NCBI GenBank assembly: GCA_000497835.1
Contig: KI547169.1
Span: forward strand, 409,329-473,328
Source of the DNA: a gamma proteobacterium L18
Lineage (GTDB): Bacteria > Pseudomonadota > Gammaproteobacteria > Pseudomonadales > Pseudomonadaceae
Length of the DNA stretch: 64,000 nt
Reading direction: 5' to 3'
Part shown: positions 15,341 through 25,002 of the stretch, piece after piece
Position numbering within the stretch: the first letter of the stretch is position 1
Layout: each line of letters starts with the position of its first letter
The notes under the pieces: model-generated
Told to the model about the DNA's origin: nothing
What the model saw: only the letters and a program-made list of their open reading frames with translations
The model's database searches: none
Position numbers and translations under genes: made by a program

Positions 15341-15916
15341 TCAGTCATTCTCTATCTGATGGTGCTTGAACGATTTCACCACGGCGTCGAACGCCTCGCC
15401 ATCGGCCTGCTGATGCTCGGCATCGGTACGCAGCCGCAAGGTGTAGTTGATGCCATCGTCGGGGCCCGTGCTGCGGTATTCGACGATCACCCGTCGCACA
15501 AACTCGCCATCAGTCCACTGCGCCTGCTCAGCCGGCTGCGAGTCCAGCACCACAGGCTGACGCTGCACCCCACCCGGTTCCACTTCCGATAATTCACTGT
15601 CCATCACCGACTTGGTGCTGCCCAGCATCGCGGCGTCGTAGCCGGCGTTGACGGTGATCTCGCGGTCGCCGCCCAGCGGGATCAACACGCCATCGTCGGT
15701 GCCATTGCCCTGGTAGGCGTTGGCCACCCCAGGTACTACGCCAAAGCCGAACGGGACGTTCTGGTATTCGGCGTGGCCGTCGAGTTTGATCATGCCATCC
15801 ACCATCTGCTGCTGGGCGGTACTCAGCGTCAGCACTGGCTCGGCGCTGGCAGGCAACGCTTGGGTCAGCAACAGGGCAGCGGCCACAGTCCAGGCGTAGC
15901 GATTGAGTCGCGGCAT
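15341..15916 (-). CDS. Secreted hypothetical protein
   Basis: This 191-residue protein starts at 15916 with a clear signal peptide (MPRLNRYAWTVAAALLLTQA then LPASAEP). The mature domain has VLIPLGGDREITVNAGYDAAM, FVRRVIVEYRSTGPDDGINY and an acidic, His-containing tail; it looks beta-rich. I do not recognise the family. An aggacg stretch precedes the ATG; an earlier in-frame start would run through the terminator-containing spacer. It follows the oprD porin gene on the same strand but is separated from it by a strong hairpin. Confidence 0.8.
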   Translation of the reverse strand: MPRLNRYAWTVAAALLLTQALPASAEPVLTLSTAQQQMVDGMIKLDGHAEYQNVPFGFGVVPGVANAYQGNGTDDGVLIPLGGDREITVNAGYDAAMLGSTKSVMDSELSEVEPGGVQRQPVVLDSQPAEQAQWTDGEFVRRVIVEYRSTGPDDGINYTLRLRTDAEHQQADGEAFDAVVKSFKHHQIEND

Positions 15917-15966
15917 ATGGAATACGTCCTGTAGGAAAGAAGTCGTGGATAGTAGCGCAGATGCAA

Positions 15967-15991
15967 CAAGCCCCGCGCTAGGCGGGGCTTG
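15967..15991 (-). terminator. Hairpin terminator after the OprD porin gene
   Basis: A 10-bp GC-rich stem (caagccccgc with gcggggcttg) and gctag loop lie 28 bp past the porin stop. The T tract is weak, so termination may be partial. Confidence 0.65.
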
Positions 15992-16018
15992 CTGATGATG
16001 CACGAAGCGTCAGGTCGA

Positions 16019-17308
16019 TCAGAAAATGTTGATCGGGTAATCGACGAATACGCGCAGTTCGTTACCGCTGAAGTTGTACGGCGTCGGGTTGGCGGAACCG
16101 ACATTGTCGGAAACGCGCAGGATCGAGCTACGTACACGCACGGTCAGGTCTTTGACCGGGCCTTGCTGAACCACGTATTGCAGCTGGTTGAAGATTTCAC
16201 GCTCGGTGCCGCCGGTGGCGTCGCCTGCGGTGATGTTGTCGCCGCGCACGTAGGCGAACTTGTAGGTCAGGCCCGGGATGCCGTAGGCACCGAAGTCCAG
16301 ACCGTAGGCTAGCTGCCAGGAGCGCTCGTCTTCACCGTTGAAGTCCGACCAGTAGGAGTTGGTCAGGTAGATCGAGGTGCCGCCGTCGCCCACGCCGCCG
16401 CCACGCTGGTAGCCGCCGTAGTTGTAGCCGGTGCTGCCGGTGCTGCGCTGGTGCGCGACCATGAACGAGTGCGGGCCCATGGCGTAGGTGGCCGACAGGC
16501 TCCAGATAGTGTTGTCACGGCCGGTGTCGTTGTCGTCAGCCCACTTGCTGTCCAGTTCGGTCTTGTAACCGTTGAAGTCGAAAGTCAGCGACTGGTCTTT
16601 CTGGATCGGCAATACGTAGGTTGCGCCCAGGTATTGCTTCTTGCCGACGTTTTCGATGGTGGTGCCGTACAGCGACGCCTTGAAGTTGTCGGTGAAGGCG
16701 TAGCTGCCGCCGTACACGTTCAGGCTTTTCAGCTCGCCGCTGTCACGACCTTCGGCGCTTTTCTGCGCTTCTTCGGTGAAGTGACCCACGTTCAGTTCCA
16801 GGCCCTTGATCTCTTTGGAGGTGATCAGGGTACCGGTGAAGCTTTCCGGCAGCAGACGGCTGTCATCGGTGTTCAGCACCGGCAGGGCCGGCATCTGGTC
16901 ACCGTACTTGATCACGGTGTTGGAGATGCGGAACTTGACCGCGGCACCGGCGCGGGCCAGGTCGCTGGCCGGCGAGCCGTCGTTGCCCTGACGGAAGAAG
17001 TCGATACCGCCAGCGCCGCTGCGGCTGTCGGATTGCTCCAGGTTCTTGGCGTACAGGCCGAAGGCGTCAACGCCCACGCCCACGGTGCCCTGGGTGAAGC
17101 CGGAGGTGAATTTGCCGATGAAGGCCTGGCCCCACTCGGACTTGTCGTCCTTGCCGTTCTTGTAATCACGATTGATGTAGGCGTTGCGCGCCAGCACCGA
17201 CAGGTGGCTGTCTTCGACAAAGCCTTTGGCATCGTCTTGATCGCTGGCCATGGCCTGGGTGGCGCTCATCAGACCAATGGCGATCAGACCGATACGTGTG
17301 TTCAACAT
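16019..17308 (-). CDS. OprD family outer-membrane porin
   Basis: This 429-residue protein starts MLNTRIGLIAIGLMSATQAM, a signal peptide cleaved after MASD-like residues, then DDAKGFVEDSHLSVLARNAY and INRDYKNGKDDKSEWGQAF, the conserved OprD beginning. Beta strands with aromatic girdles (SWQLAYGLDFGAYGIPGLTY, FAYVRGDN) and a terminal FVDYPINIF complete an 18-stranded barrel. The family takes up basic amino acids, carboxylates or related small molecules; the substrate cannot be read. An aagga site is 6 bp from the ATG. The nearby aguA (agmatine deiminase) invites a guess at polyamine-type substrates but proves nothing. Confidence 0.92.
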   Translation of the reverse strand: MLNTRIGLIAIGLMSATQAMASDQDDAKGFVEDSHLSVLARNAYINRDYKNGKDDKSEWGQAFIGKFTSGFTQGTVGVGVDAFGLYAKNLEQSDSRSGAGGIDFFRQGNDGSPASDLARAGAAVKFRISNTVIKYGDQMPALPVLNTDDSRLLPESFTGTLITSKEIKGLELNVGHFTEEAQKSAEGRDSGELKSLNVYGGSYAFTDNFKASLYGTTIENVGKKQYLGATYVLPIQKDQSLTFDFNGYKTELDSKWADDNDTGRDNTIWSLSATYAMGPHSFMVAHQRSTGSTGYNYGGYQRGGGVGDGGTSIYLTNSYWSDFNGEDERSWQLAYGLDFGAYGIPGLTYKFAYVRGDNITAGDATGGTEREIFNQLQYVVQQGPVKDLTVRVRSSILRVSDNVGSANPTPYNFSGNELRVFVDYPINIF

Positions 17309-17369
17309 CTTGTTTTCCTTATTGCTGGTTAAGACGCCCGCCCAGTACGTTTCCCCGACGCAAAATGCA

Positions 17370-17402
17370 GAGGCCCGCGTGCACGAATGCAACGCGGGCC
17401 TC
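17370..17402 (-). terminator. GC-rich hairpin upstream of oprD-type gene
   Basis: A perfect 11-bp stem gaggcccgcgt/acgcgggcctc with an 11-base loop and a TGCATTTTGC tail on the minus strand. It probably ends the transcript of the small gene at 17574-17774 and separates it from the porin gene. Confidence 0.65.
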
Positions 17403-17573
17403 ATCGAATACTGGACAGGTGGCTGATAGCCACAGGCGTTGGGCGGAATCCTAGCGGGGGCCCAGCCAGAGTGTCAATTTACCAGGAGTTTGGAGGGTAT
17501 AACCAAATGTCGCAGCGAGGAGGGAGAGGCTCCATGCCTCTAAGATGTTTCGTCGTCGTGACGACTGTTACTG

Positions 17574-17774
17574 CTAATGGTGGAAGGAGCCCAGTAGTGC
17601 TTCCAGCTCGGCCTGGCTGAGCAGGCCGGCGGGGTAGCGGTCACTGAGTACCTGCAGTGGATCTTGTTTTTGCAGCTTGATGCCACCGTTGCATTTCAAC
17701 CATTGCGCCACACGCTGCAACGAATCTGCAGTGATGGGCGATGGGTGCGTAGCCGGCTCACTGATTGCGTTCAT
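17574..17774 (-). CDS. Small hypothetical protein (66 aa)
   Basis: The frame from the ATG at 17774 (aggtg site just upstream) reads MNAISEPATHPSPITADSLQ, then RVAQWLKCNGGIKLQKQDPL, ending in SQAELEALLGSFHH. It is helical, has one cysteine and no signal peptide. An extension upstream would be out of character (Cys/Trp-rich, running through spacer). No family is recognised. It sits between the aguA terminator and the hairpin preceding the porin gene. Confidence 0.6.
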   Translation of the reverse strand: MNAISEPATHPSPITADSLQRVAQWLKCNGGIKLQKQDPLQVLSDRYPAGLLSQAELEALLGSFHH

Positions 17775-17914
17775 ATCGACACCTGTTTTCCCCGGATCCG
17801 TGAGCGGCAAACTTACCCACGCTTTGTGACAGAACGATTGATACGTGCTGCCATTTAAGCCGAAGAAGACGATACAAAAGCTATGCCACGGCGGGCTCAC
17901 ATATCCAGGCGGAT

Positions 17915-17940
17915 ACAAAAAACCCGTCACATGACGGGTT
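17915..17940 (-). terminator. Rho-independent terminator of aguA
   Basis: On the minus strand an 8-bp stem (aacccgtc with gacgggtt, tetraloop) is followed by a run of T; it lies 19 bp after the aguA stop. Confidence 0.88.
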
Positions 17941-17958
17941 CTTCATTTGACTCTTCGA

Positions 17959-19065
17959 TCAGCCTTTATGAGGCGCCGGTTGCTGTTGAGTCAGGCAATG
18001 AATGTTGCCGCCGCCCAGCAGCAGCTCGCGACCCGGAATCATGATCACTTCATGATCGGGGAAGATGCGCTGCAAGATCGCCTTGGCCTCGGCATCTTTC
18101 GGGTCGTCGAAGCTTGGCGCGATGATGCCGCCGTTGACGATCAGGAAGTTGACGTAGGACGCTGCCAGGCGCACCGAAGGGTTACGCTCCTGGCTGCCGG
18201 CCACTGGATCGACGCCGTCGCATTCTTCTTCAGTTGCATACAAAGGGCCGGGGATCGGCATTTTATGCACCACAAAGGTGCGACCTTTGGCGTCCTTGGT
18301 GTTCTCCAGGACCTTCATGGCTGCGCGGCAGCGGGCGTAGTTGGGGTCATTGGAATCATCGGTCCAGGCCAGTAACACTTCACCTGGGCGCACGTAACAG
18401 CAGAAGTTGTCGACGTGGCCGTCGGTTTCGTCGTTGTACAGGCCATCGGGCAGCCAGACGATGGTGTCCACGGCCAGGTGGTCACGCAGCACCGCTTCGA
18501 TTTCTTCGCGGGTCAGGTGCGGGTTGCGGTTGCGGTTGAGCAGGCATTCCTCGGTGGTCACCAGGGTGCCTTCGCCATCCACGTGGATGGAGCCGCCTTC
18601 CAGCACGAAGCCTTCGGTGTGGTAGCGGCCGCTGCGCTCGATCTCCAGCACTTTGCTGGCCAGTTGCTCGTCACGGTTCCATGGCGAATACAGGCCGCCG
18701 TCGAAACCGCCCCAGGCGTTGAAGCCCCAGTCCACGCCGCGCACTTCGCCCTGGTCGTTGATGACAAAGGTAGGGCCGGTGTCGCGCACCCAGGCGTCGT
18801 CGTTGCTGATTTCCACCACACGGATGTTCGGCACGTCCAGGCGGGCACGGGCGTTGTCGTATTGGCCGGCCGAAACGGCCACGGTTACCGGTTCGAAGCG
18901 TGCGATGGCCTTGGCCAGCACCACGTGGGCAGCCTGCACGGGCTTGCCACCCAGGCGCCAGTTGTCGGGACGCTCGGGCCACACCATCCAAACCTGGGTT
19001 TGCGGGGCCCATTCGGCTGGCATGTGGAAGCCGTCGGCGCGTGGGGTGCTGGTGAAAGTGGTCAT
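17959..19065 (-). CDS. aguA: Agmatine deiminase
   Basis: This 368-residue enzyme (the usual AguA length) converts agmatine to N-carbamoylputrescine in the arginine decarboxylase route to putrescine. Guanidino-group hydrolase motifs are visible: [18 protein letters not shown] near the start, [35 protein letters not shown] and the catalytic cysteine in [13 protein letters not shown] near residue 357. I start at 19065 ([20 protein letters not shown]), which matches the family. The partner aguB is not in the window. It has its own terminator; 346 bp of repeat-filled spacer separate it from the next gene. Confidence 0.95.
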   Translation of the reverse strand: MTTFTSTPRADGFHMPAEWAPQTQVWMVWPERPDNWRLGGKPVQAAHVVLAKAIARFEPVTVAVSAGQYDNARARLDVPNIRVVEISNDDAWVRDTGPTFVINDQGEVRGVDWGFNAWGGFDGGLYSPWNRDEQLASKVLEIERSGRYHTEGFVLEGGSIHVDGEGTLVTTEECLLNRNRNPHLTREEIEAVLRDHLAVDTIVWLPDGLYNDETDGHVDNFCCYVRPGEVLLAWTDDSNDPNYARCRAAMKVLENTKDAKGRTFVVHKMPIPGPLYATEEECDGVDPVAGSQERNPSVRLAASYVNFLIVNGGIIAPSFDDPKDAEAKAILQRIFPDHEVIMIPGRELLLGGGNIHCLTQQQPAPHKG

Positions 19066-19211
19066 GGCGGGTCTGGACTCCAGGCAAGCATCAAGAGTGG
19101 TAGGTGCACGATACAGGTTAGGGCGGCACACACCAAACAGTTATAGCCGATATTTATCTGTATTTAAAGCCGCTTCCGAATACCCAACGCTCCAGCAACC
19201 GTCTTGAAATG

Positions 19212-19291
19212 GCGTCGTCTGTATCGCGACCAAGGTCGGCTCCTACGCCGTCCGTGGTAGGAGCCGGCCTTGGCTGCGATGCAGGCGACGC
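19212..19291. repeat. Intergenic palindromic repeat, 'ccaaggtcggctcctac' family
   Basis: 35-base inverted arms (19212-19246, 19257-19291) with few mismatches. Immediately followed by an element of another family (19298-19388), so the whole aguA upstream gap is repeat DNA. Confidence 0.8.
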
Positions 19292-19297
19292 CTTCTC

Positions 19298-19388
19298 GTA
19301 GCAGCTGCCGAAGGCTGCGTCCTTGATACCGAGAATGGTTCTGAAGTTGCGCGGTGTCTGTGACGCGGCCTGGCGGCCGCTGCTACAG
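19298..19388 (-). repeat. Intergenic repeat, 'ctgtagcagcggcc' family, inverted
   Basis: gtagcagctgccgaaggctg at the left and ggcggccgctgctacag at the right match, in opposite orientation, the element at 29591-29681. Confidence 0.7.
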
Positions 19389-19411
19389 GGCTGCGGAACG
19401 GCATACAGATA

Positions 19412-22309
19412 TTAATCGATTTCCGAGAGCACTTTATCTACGCAGTCGACGAAGTAATCCACGCTCTCGCGGGTCGTCACCATCGGCGGCTTGATCTTGA
19501 GGATGTTCAGATAATCCCCCGTGGGCTGCATGAAAATACCCAGTTCACGCAGCCGATCGCACAGGTAGGTGGTTTCCTCGGTGGCCGGTTCCAGGGTCTC
19601 GCGATTACGCACCAATTCCACGCCCAGGTAAAAACCGGAACCATGCACGGCCCCCACCAGCGGCTGGCGATCGATCAACGCCTCCAGCCGTGCCTTGAAA
19701 TGACCGCCCACGACCCGGGCGTTTTCCCACAGGCCTTCCTCGCCCATTACATCCAGCACCGCCATGCCGATCTGACAGCTGACCGGACTGCCCCCGGCCG
19801 ATGAGAAGAAGTAGCCTTCGGCCTCCAGCGCCTCGGCGATTTCCCGGCGGGTGATGACCGCACCCAACGGGTGGCCGTTGCCCATGCCCTTGGCCATGGT
19901 GATGATGTCGGGCACCACCCCCTGCTGCTCGAAGCCCCAGAAATACTCGCCCAGGCGGCCATAGCCGACCTGTACCTCGTCGGCGATGCAGACGCCACCC
20001 TGGGCGCGCACTTTGGCGTACACCTCACGCAGGTAGCCGTCCGGCAAAGCGATACCGCCGGCGTTGCCGTACACAGGCTCACAAATGAAGCCGGCCACCT
20101 GACGCTGTTGCACCGCCAGCCGGGCCAGCGTTTCGTCGACGTTCTGCACGTAACCAGCTGCGCTGTCGGCGCCACGGAAGGCGCCGCGGTAGGTATTGGG
20201 CGCGGTCACCGGGTGCACCCAGTCGGGCCGGGTGCTCAGGGCCTGGGGGTTGTCGGCGATCGAAGTGGAGATGGCATCGGTGGCCACCGACCAGCCATGG
20301 TAGGCCTCCAGCACGCTGAGCATGTCGCGCCCGCCACTGGCCGCCCAGGCCAGACGGATGGCCAAATCGTTGGCCTCGGTGCCGCTGTTGACCAAAAACA
20401 CCCGATCGAAACCTTCGGGTGCCAGCGCCAGCAGGCGTTCGGAAAATTCGGCGATGGCGGCGTAATGGAAGCGCGAGTTGGTGTTCAGCAGCGACCACTG
20501 GCGCGCCGCCACTGCGGCCATGCGCGGGTGGCCATGGCCCAGCACCGCGACGTTGTTGAGCATGTCCAGGTAGGAGCGCCCGTGCATGTCGATCAGGTGG
20601 TTGCGCCAGCCGCGCTCGATCTGTGGCGGTGCCTGGTAGTAGTGCTTTTGCGAGCGGGCAAAACTGGCATCACGTCGCGCCAACAGCCCCTGGGCGTCGG
20701 CGATCGGCGCTGCATCACAGTTCCAGCCCAGCAAAGCCGCCGGCGACGGGCACAACGCCAGCCAGGCCTGCGCTCGCGAGGGCTGGGCGAACAAGGGCGG
20801 GCTGATTTCCTCGGCACGGCACAGTTGCACCAGCAGCATGCCACTGCTGCGCCCCACTGCCTGACCGCTGGCCAATTGCGCACCATCGGTCAGATCGCTG
20901 TCCACACCCCACAGGTGCAGGCTGACGCCCTCGCCCACCAGCCACAACCCTGCGTCCGCCGCACGGCGCAGCAAGCCGGCGAACGGCGCCTGCACGGCGC
21001 TGCCCTCGGGTACGTTCAGTTCTACGTGAAGCGCACAGGTGTGCGGCTCCACCACGCTATCGATCCGGGTGCGCGACAGACGATATTCGCCGTAAAGCGA
21101 GCCCGACTGTGGATAAGTCTTCAGCAAGCGCTCATCGATCCCTGCCTGCTGCCAATTGCCGTCGCTGAAATGCTCGCTCAATACCCCCAGGTCGACGGGC
21201 ACGAAGGCCTTCGCGTCCAGGCCGGGTAGCAGCGGCGCACAACCACTCAAGTCTACCGCCGACAATTCGTGGCTGGTGGCCTGCAGGATCGCCGCCTCCA
21301 TCAGGTCGAACGGCACGCAGGTGGCCACATCGAATATTTCCCACTCATGGGGCAGGTTGGCGGCCACATAGGCGTTGTCGGGCGCCACGATCAACTGCTG
21401 CTCGCTGCTGAGCACCACCACTGCGGCGCGGGCCACGATCATCGGCCACAGGGCCTGGCATTCGGCGCGGGTCAGGGGGTTGGCGGCATGATAGGCACGG
21501 ATAGCGGGCAGGATCGCGAAAGGGTCGCCCCCGGCATGGTGCAGCAGGGCCGAGCAGGTGGCGCCCAGGTCAGCCACGCGCCAGGTGCGGATCAGGTCAC
21601 CGAAATCGATCACCCCGCTCAGGCTCCACTGGCGCTGGGTATCGCGATGCCACACGCTGTTGTCATCGGTGATATCCAGGTGGATGGCTTGGCTGGGCAA
21701 TTCGTCCTGCACGGCTAACAGTCGCTGCTCGGCCTGGGCGGCGGCTTCGGCCACCTGGGCGCGGCGCTCGGGGTCGGCCAGTATCGGCAGCAGCTCGGCA
21801 ATCAGGGCCTGCGCGTGGCGGGGATCCCATTGCAGCGTGCGGGACAGGCCAGGGTGATCGAAATCGGCCAGCGCCCGGTCTACCTGGGCGCACAACTGCC
21901 CCATCTGCTCGCACAGGCGGGCACCGAAGTACGGCAGGCGGGTCAATGACTGACCGTCGATATACTCCAGTACACGGATCTGCAGCGACCGCTCGTCGAC
22001 TTCAACGCTCAGCAAATCGCGCCCACCGATGGCCTGTCGCACACCCGGCACCGGTACGCCCCTGGACGCCAGGTGCGCCAAGGCAGCGTGCTGGGCCTGC
22101 AATTCAAGCGTTGCGTAATCGCCGTGACAGATTTTGAGTACGAAACGTCCATCATCGGTATCGACAAGGAAGTTAAGGTCTTGCTGGCTGCCTAATGGCG
22201 TCAATGCACCGTGCAGGCCATAGTGCGCACGCAGCAGCGCCTGCGCCTGTTCGGCGCTGACGACAGGGCTGGGCTGGCTGGACCGGTGGATCAACGTGGC
22301 AAGCGACAT
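19412..22309 (-). CDS. Kinase-like/M23-like/class-III aminotransferase fusion
   Basis: This 965-residue protein has three parts. Residues about 20-330 form an aminoglycoside phosphotransferase-like kinase with IHLDITDDNSVW and GVIDFGDLIRTWRVADLG as the catalytic and metal loops. About 390-530 form a small beta domain like a degenerate M23 peptidase (no zinc triad seen). About 570-965 form a class-III PLP aminotransferase with LLNTNSRFHY, VNSGTEANDLAIRLA, CIADEVQVGYGR and the PLP lysine in MAKGMGNGHPLGA. The C-terminal part resembles ethanolamine-phosphate/hydroxylysine-phosphate phospho-lyases, so the fusion may phosphorylate an amino alcohol and then process it (inference). It starts at 22309 behind an agagg site and stands alone. 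Confidence 0.85.
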   Translation of the reverse strand: MSLATLIHRSSQPSPVVSAEQAQALLRAHYGLHGALTPLGSQQDLNFLVDTDDGRFVLKICHGDYATLELQAQHAALAHLASRGVPVPGVRQAIGGRDLLSVEVDERSLQIRVLEYIDGQSLTRLPYFGARLCEQMGQLCAQVDRALADFDHPGLSRTLQWDPRHAQALIAELLPILADPERRAQVAEAAAQAEQRLLAVQDELPSQAIHLDITDDNSVWHRDTQRQWSLSGVIDFGDLIRTWRVADLGATCSALLHHAGGDPFAILPAIRAYHAANPLTRAECQALWPMIVARAAVVVLSSEQQLIVAPDNAYVAANLPHEWEIFDVATCVPFDLMEAAILQATSHELSAVDLSGCAPLLPGLDAKAFVPVDLGVLSEHFSDGNWQQAGIDERLLKTYPQSGSLYGEYRLSRTRIDSVVEPHTCALHVELNVPEGSAVQAPFAGLLRRAADAGLWLVGEGVSLHLWGVDSDLTDGAQLASGQAVGRSSGMLLVQLCRAEEISPPLFAQPSRAQAWLALCPSPAALLGWNCDAAPIADAQGLLARRDASFARSQKHYYQAPPQIERGWRNHLIDMHGRSYLDMLNNVAVLGHGHPRMAAVAARQWSLLNTNSRFHYAAIAEFSERLLALAPEGFDRVFLVNSGTEANDLAIRLAWAASGGRDMLSVLEAYHGWSVATDAISTSIADNPQALSTRPDWVHPVTAPNTYRGAFRGADSAAGYVQNVDETLARLAVQQRQVAGFICEPVYGNAGGIALPDGYLREVYAKVRAQGGVCIADEVQVGYGRLGEYFWGFEQQGVVPDIITMAKGMGNGHPLGAVITRREIAEALEAEGYFFSSAGGSPVSCQIGMAVLDVMGEEGLWENARVVGGHFKARLEALIDRQPLVGAVHGSGFYLGVELVRNRETLEPATEETTYLCDRLRELGIFMQPTGDYLNILKIKPPMVTTRESVDYFVDCVDKVLSEID

Positions 22310-22502
22310 TGTGGGCGACCTCTTGTAGTTTTAAGCCGCCTATATCGCCACTGCGCCTGCGGATACGCAAGTGCATTGGTATATTTCCCGTTTGATCGCC
22401 CCTTGCGACAAATTGTCGATGAATCACGCTTGCACAGGGAAATCCCTGCCCACAAGCTATGCTGCAACCGCTCAATGTCAGTTATGGAAGAAGGCAAACC
22501 CC

Positions 22503-23585
22503 ATGCGAATCCTGATCACCGGAGGTGCTGGTTTCATCGGCTCGGCACTGGTACGCCACCTGATTGAAAACACCGAGCACGAAGTGCTCAACCTCGACAA
22601 ACTGACGTACGCCGGCAACCTGGAGTCGCTGACCAGCATTGCCAGCAACAGCCGTTACGAATTCGTCCAGGCCGACATTGTCGACCAGGCCAAGGTCAGT
22701 GCCGTGCTGGCCCGCTTCGAGCCCCATGCCATCATGCACCTGGCGGCCGAATCCCATGTCGACCGTTCCATCGACGGGCCATCGGACTTCATCCAGACCA
22801 ACATCGTCGGCACCTACAGCCTGCTGGAGGCCACCCGTGCCTACTGGTCCAAGCTGCCAGCCGGCGAGAAAGAAGCCTTCCGCTTCCACCATATCTCCAC
22901 CGACGAGGTGTACGGCGACCTGCACGGCGTCGACGACCTGTTCACCGAGACCACACCGTACGCGCCCAGCTCGCCCTACTCGGCCAGCAAGGCGGCCTCC
23001 GACCACCTGGTCCGGGCCTGGCAGCGCACCTACGGGCTGCCGGTACTGATCACCAACTGCTCCAACAACTACGGGCCGTTCCACTTCCCGGAAAAGCTCA
23101 TCCCGCTGGTCATCCTCAACGCCCTCAAGGGCAAGCCGCTGCCGGTGTACGGCGATGGCAAGCAGGTGCGTGACTGGCTGTTCGTCGAAGACCACGCCCG
23201 CGCCCTGTTCAAGGTGGTGACCGAAGGCAAGGTTGGCGAAACCTACAACATCGGCGGCCACAACGAGCAACAGAACATCGACGTGGTGCGCAGCATCTGC
23301 GCCCTGCTGGATGAGCTGGCCCCCCAGCACCCGGCAGGCATCAGCCAGTACGCCGAGCTGATCACCTTCGTCAAGGACCGCCCGGGCCACGACCTGCGCT
23401 ATGCCATTGACGCCAGCAAGATCGAGCGCGAGCTGGGCTGGGTGCCCGATGAAACCTTCCAGAGTGGCCTGCGCAAGACCGTGCAGTGGTACCTGGACAA
23501 TCAGGAATGGTGCCGTCGCGTCCAGGACGGCAGTTATCAGGGCGAACGCCTTGGCTCCACCGACCCAAAGGATCTGATCGCATGA
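22503..23585 (+). CDS. rmlB: dTDP-glucose 4,6-dehydratase
   Basis: This 360-residue short-chain dehydrogenase begins [19 protein letters not shown] (NAD-binding GxxGxxG). It has [30 protein letters not shown] and the catalytic [14 protein letters not shown] (Tyr-x3-Lys). It makes dTDP-4-keto-6-deoxyglucose, the second step of dTDP-L-rhamnose synthesis for LPS. An agaagg site precedes the ATG at 22503. Its stop overlaps the start of rmlA (ATGA). First gene of a tight four-gene operon transcribed away from the aminotransferase fusion gene. Confidence 0.97.
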   Translation: MRILITGGAGFIGSALVRHLIENTEHEVLNLDKLTYAGNLESLTSIASNSRYEFVQADIVDQAKVSAVLARFEPHAIMHLAAESHVDRSIDGPSDFIQTNIVGTYSLLEATRAYWSKLPAGEKEAFRFHHISTDEVYGDLHGVDDLFTETTPYAPSSPYSASKAASDHLVRAWQRTYGLPVLITNCSNNYGPFHFPEKLIPLVILNALKGKPLPVYGDGKQVRDWLFVEDHARALFKVVTEGKVGETYNIGGHNEQQNIDVVRSICALLDELAPQHPAGISQYAELITFVKDRPGHDLRYAIDASKIERELGWVPDETFQSGLRKTVQWYLDNQEWCRRVQDGSYQGERLGSTDPKDLIA

Positions 23586-24457
23586 GCAAGGGTATCGTAC
23601 TGGCCGGGGGCTCCGGCACGCGTCTGCACCCCATCACCCTGGGTGTTTCCAAGCAACTGCTGCCTATCTACGACAAGCCGATGATCTACTACCCGATCTC
23701 GGTACTGATGCTGGCCGGCATTCGCGAGATCCTGCTGATCTCCACCCCTACCGACCTGCCGCAATACCGTCAGTTGCTGGGCGACGGCAGCCAGTTCGGC
23801 GTTAGCATCAGCTACGCCGAGCAGCCATCACCGGACGGTCTGGCGCAGGCGTTCCTGATTGGCGAGGAGTTCATCGGCAACGACCCGGTGTGCCTGATCC
23901 TGGGCGACAACATTTTCCACGGCCAGCACTTCGGCGAGCAGCTCAAGCGCGCCGCCAGCCAGCCCAAGGGCGCCACGGTGTTCGGCTACTGGGTGAAAGA
24001 CCCGGAGCGCTTCGGCGTGATCGACTTCGACCAAGACGGCAAGGCGCTGTCCATCGAAGAAAAACCCGCGCAACCCAAGTCCAGCTATGCCGTGACCGGC
24101 CTGTACTTCTACGACAATGACGTGGTGCAGATCGCCAAGGACGTGAAACCTTCGCCGCGCGGCGAGCTGGAAATCACTGACGTCAACAACGCCTACCTGG
24201 AGCGCGGCGACCTGCGCGTGGAGCGCTTCGGCCGCGGCTTCGCCTGGCTGGACACCGGTACCCACGACAGCCTGATCGAAGCGTCGCAATACGTGCAGAC
24301 CATCGAGCACCGCCAGGGCCTGAAAGTGGCCTGCCTGGAAGAAATCGCCTACCAGAATGGCTGGATCGACCGCGAGCATCTGCTGGTGCGCGCCAAGTAC
24401 TTTGGCAAGACCGGCTACGGCCAATATCTGTACAGCATTGCAGGGGAAACCAGATGA
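23582..24457 (+). CDS. rmlA: Glucose-1-phosphate thymidylyltransferase
   Basis: This 291-residue nucleotidyltransferase starts [20 protein letters not shown], the nucleotide-binding GGxGTRL loop, followed by [25 protein letters not shown] and [17 protein letters not shown]. It charges glucose-1-phosphate with dTTP, the committed and feedback-inhibited step of dTDP-L-rhamnose synthesis. ATGA overlaps couple it to rmlB upstream and rmlC downstream. Confidence 0.97.
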   Translation: MSKGIVLAGGSGTRLHPITLGVSKQLLPIYDKPMIYYPISVLMLAGIREILLISTPTDLPQYRQLLGDGSQFGVSISYAEQPSPDGLAQAFLIGEEFIGNDPVCLILGDNIFHGQHFGEQLKRAASQPKGATVFGYWVKDPERFGVIDFDQDGKALSIEEKPAQPKSSYAVTGLYFYDNDVVQIAKDVKPSPRGELEITDVNNAYLERGDLRVERFGRGFAWLDTGTHDSLIEASQYVQTIEHRQGLKVACLEEIAYQNGWIDREHLLVRAKYFGKTGYGQYLYSIAGETR

Positions 24458-25002
24458 ATGTGATCGCCAGCGAAATACCTGAGGTGCTGATCATCGAGCC
24501 AAGGGTATTTGGTGACGAGCGCGGCTTTTTCTTCGAAAGCTTCAACGCGAAGGCCTTTGAACAGTCCACCGGCATCACCGATGCTTTTGTCCAGGACAAC
24601 CACTCCCGTTCGCAAAAGGGTGTGCTGCGTGGCCTGCACTACCAGATCGAAAACGCCCAGGGCAAGCTGGTGCGCGTCACCGCCGGCGAAGTGCTGGACA
24701 TGGCGGTGGACATCCGTCGCAGCTCGCCCACTTTCGGCAAGTGGGTGGCTGTGCGCCTGAGCGCGCAGAACAATCGCCAATTGTGGGTGCCCAAGGGCTT
24801 TGCCCATGGTTTTGTGGTGCTCAGCGACTATGCTGAGTTCCTGTACAAGACCACGGACTATTACACCCCCTCTGCCGAACGCTGCATCCGTTGGGACGAC
24901 GAGACCCTGAACATCGACTGGGAGCTGGGCGGGATCATTCCCCAGTTGTCGGCCAAGGACCAGCAAGGCAAATCCCTGCAAGAGGCAGACCTGTTCCCAT
25001 GA
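24454..25002 (+). CDS. rmlC: dTDP-4-dehydrorhamnose 3,5-epimerase
   Basis: This 182-residue cupin has the RmlC pattern: [40 protein letters not shown] (catalytic His in GLHYQ), [19 protein letters not shown] and [19 protein letters not shown] with YKTTDYY following. It epimerises C3 and C5 of the keto sugar. ATGA overlaps with rmlA and rmlD indicate translational coupling. Confidence 0.97.
   Translation: MNVIASEIPEVLIIEPRVFGDERGFFFESFNAKAFEQSTGITDAFVQDNHSRSQKGVLRGLHYQIENAQGKLVRVTAGEVLDMAVDIRRSSPTFGKWVAVRLSAQNNRQLWVPKGFAHGFVVLSDYAEFLYKTTDYYTPSAERCIRWDDETLNIDWELGGIIPQLSAKDQQGKSLQEADLFP

Noticed and set aside
19871..21229. 452-codon plus-strand frame opposite the aminotransferase fusion
   Set aside because: Mirror frame of a well-supported gene, no domain, no ribosome-binding site.
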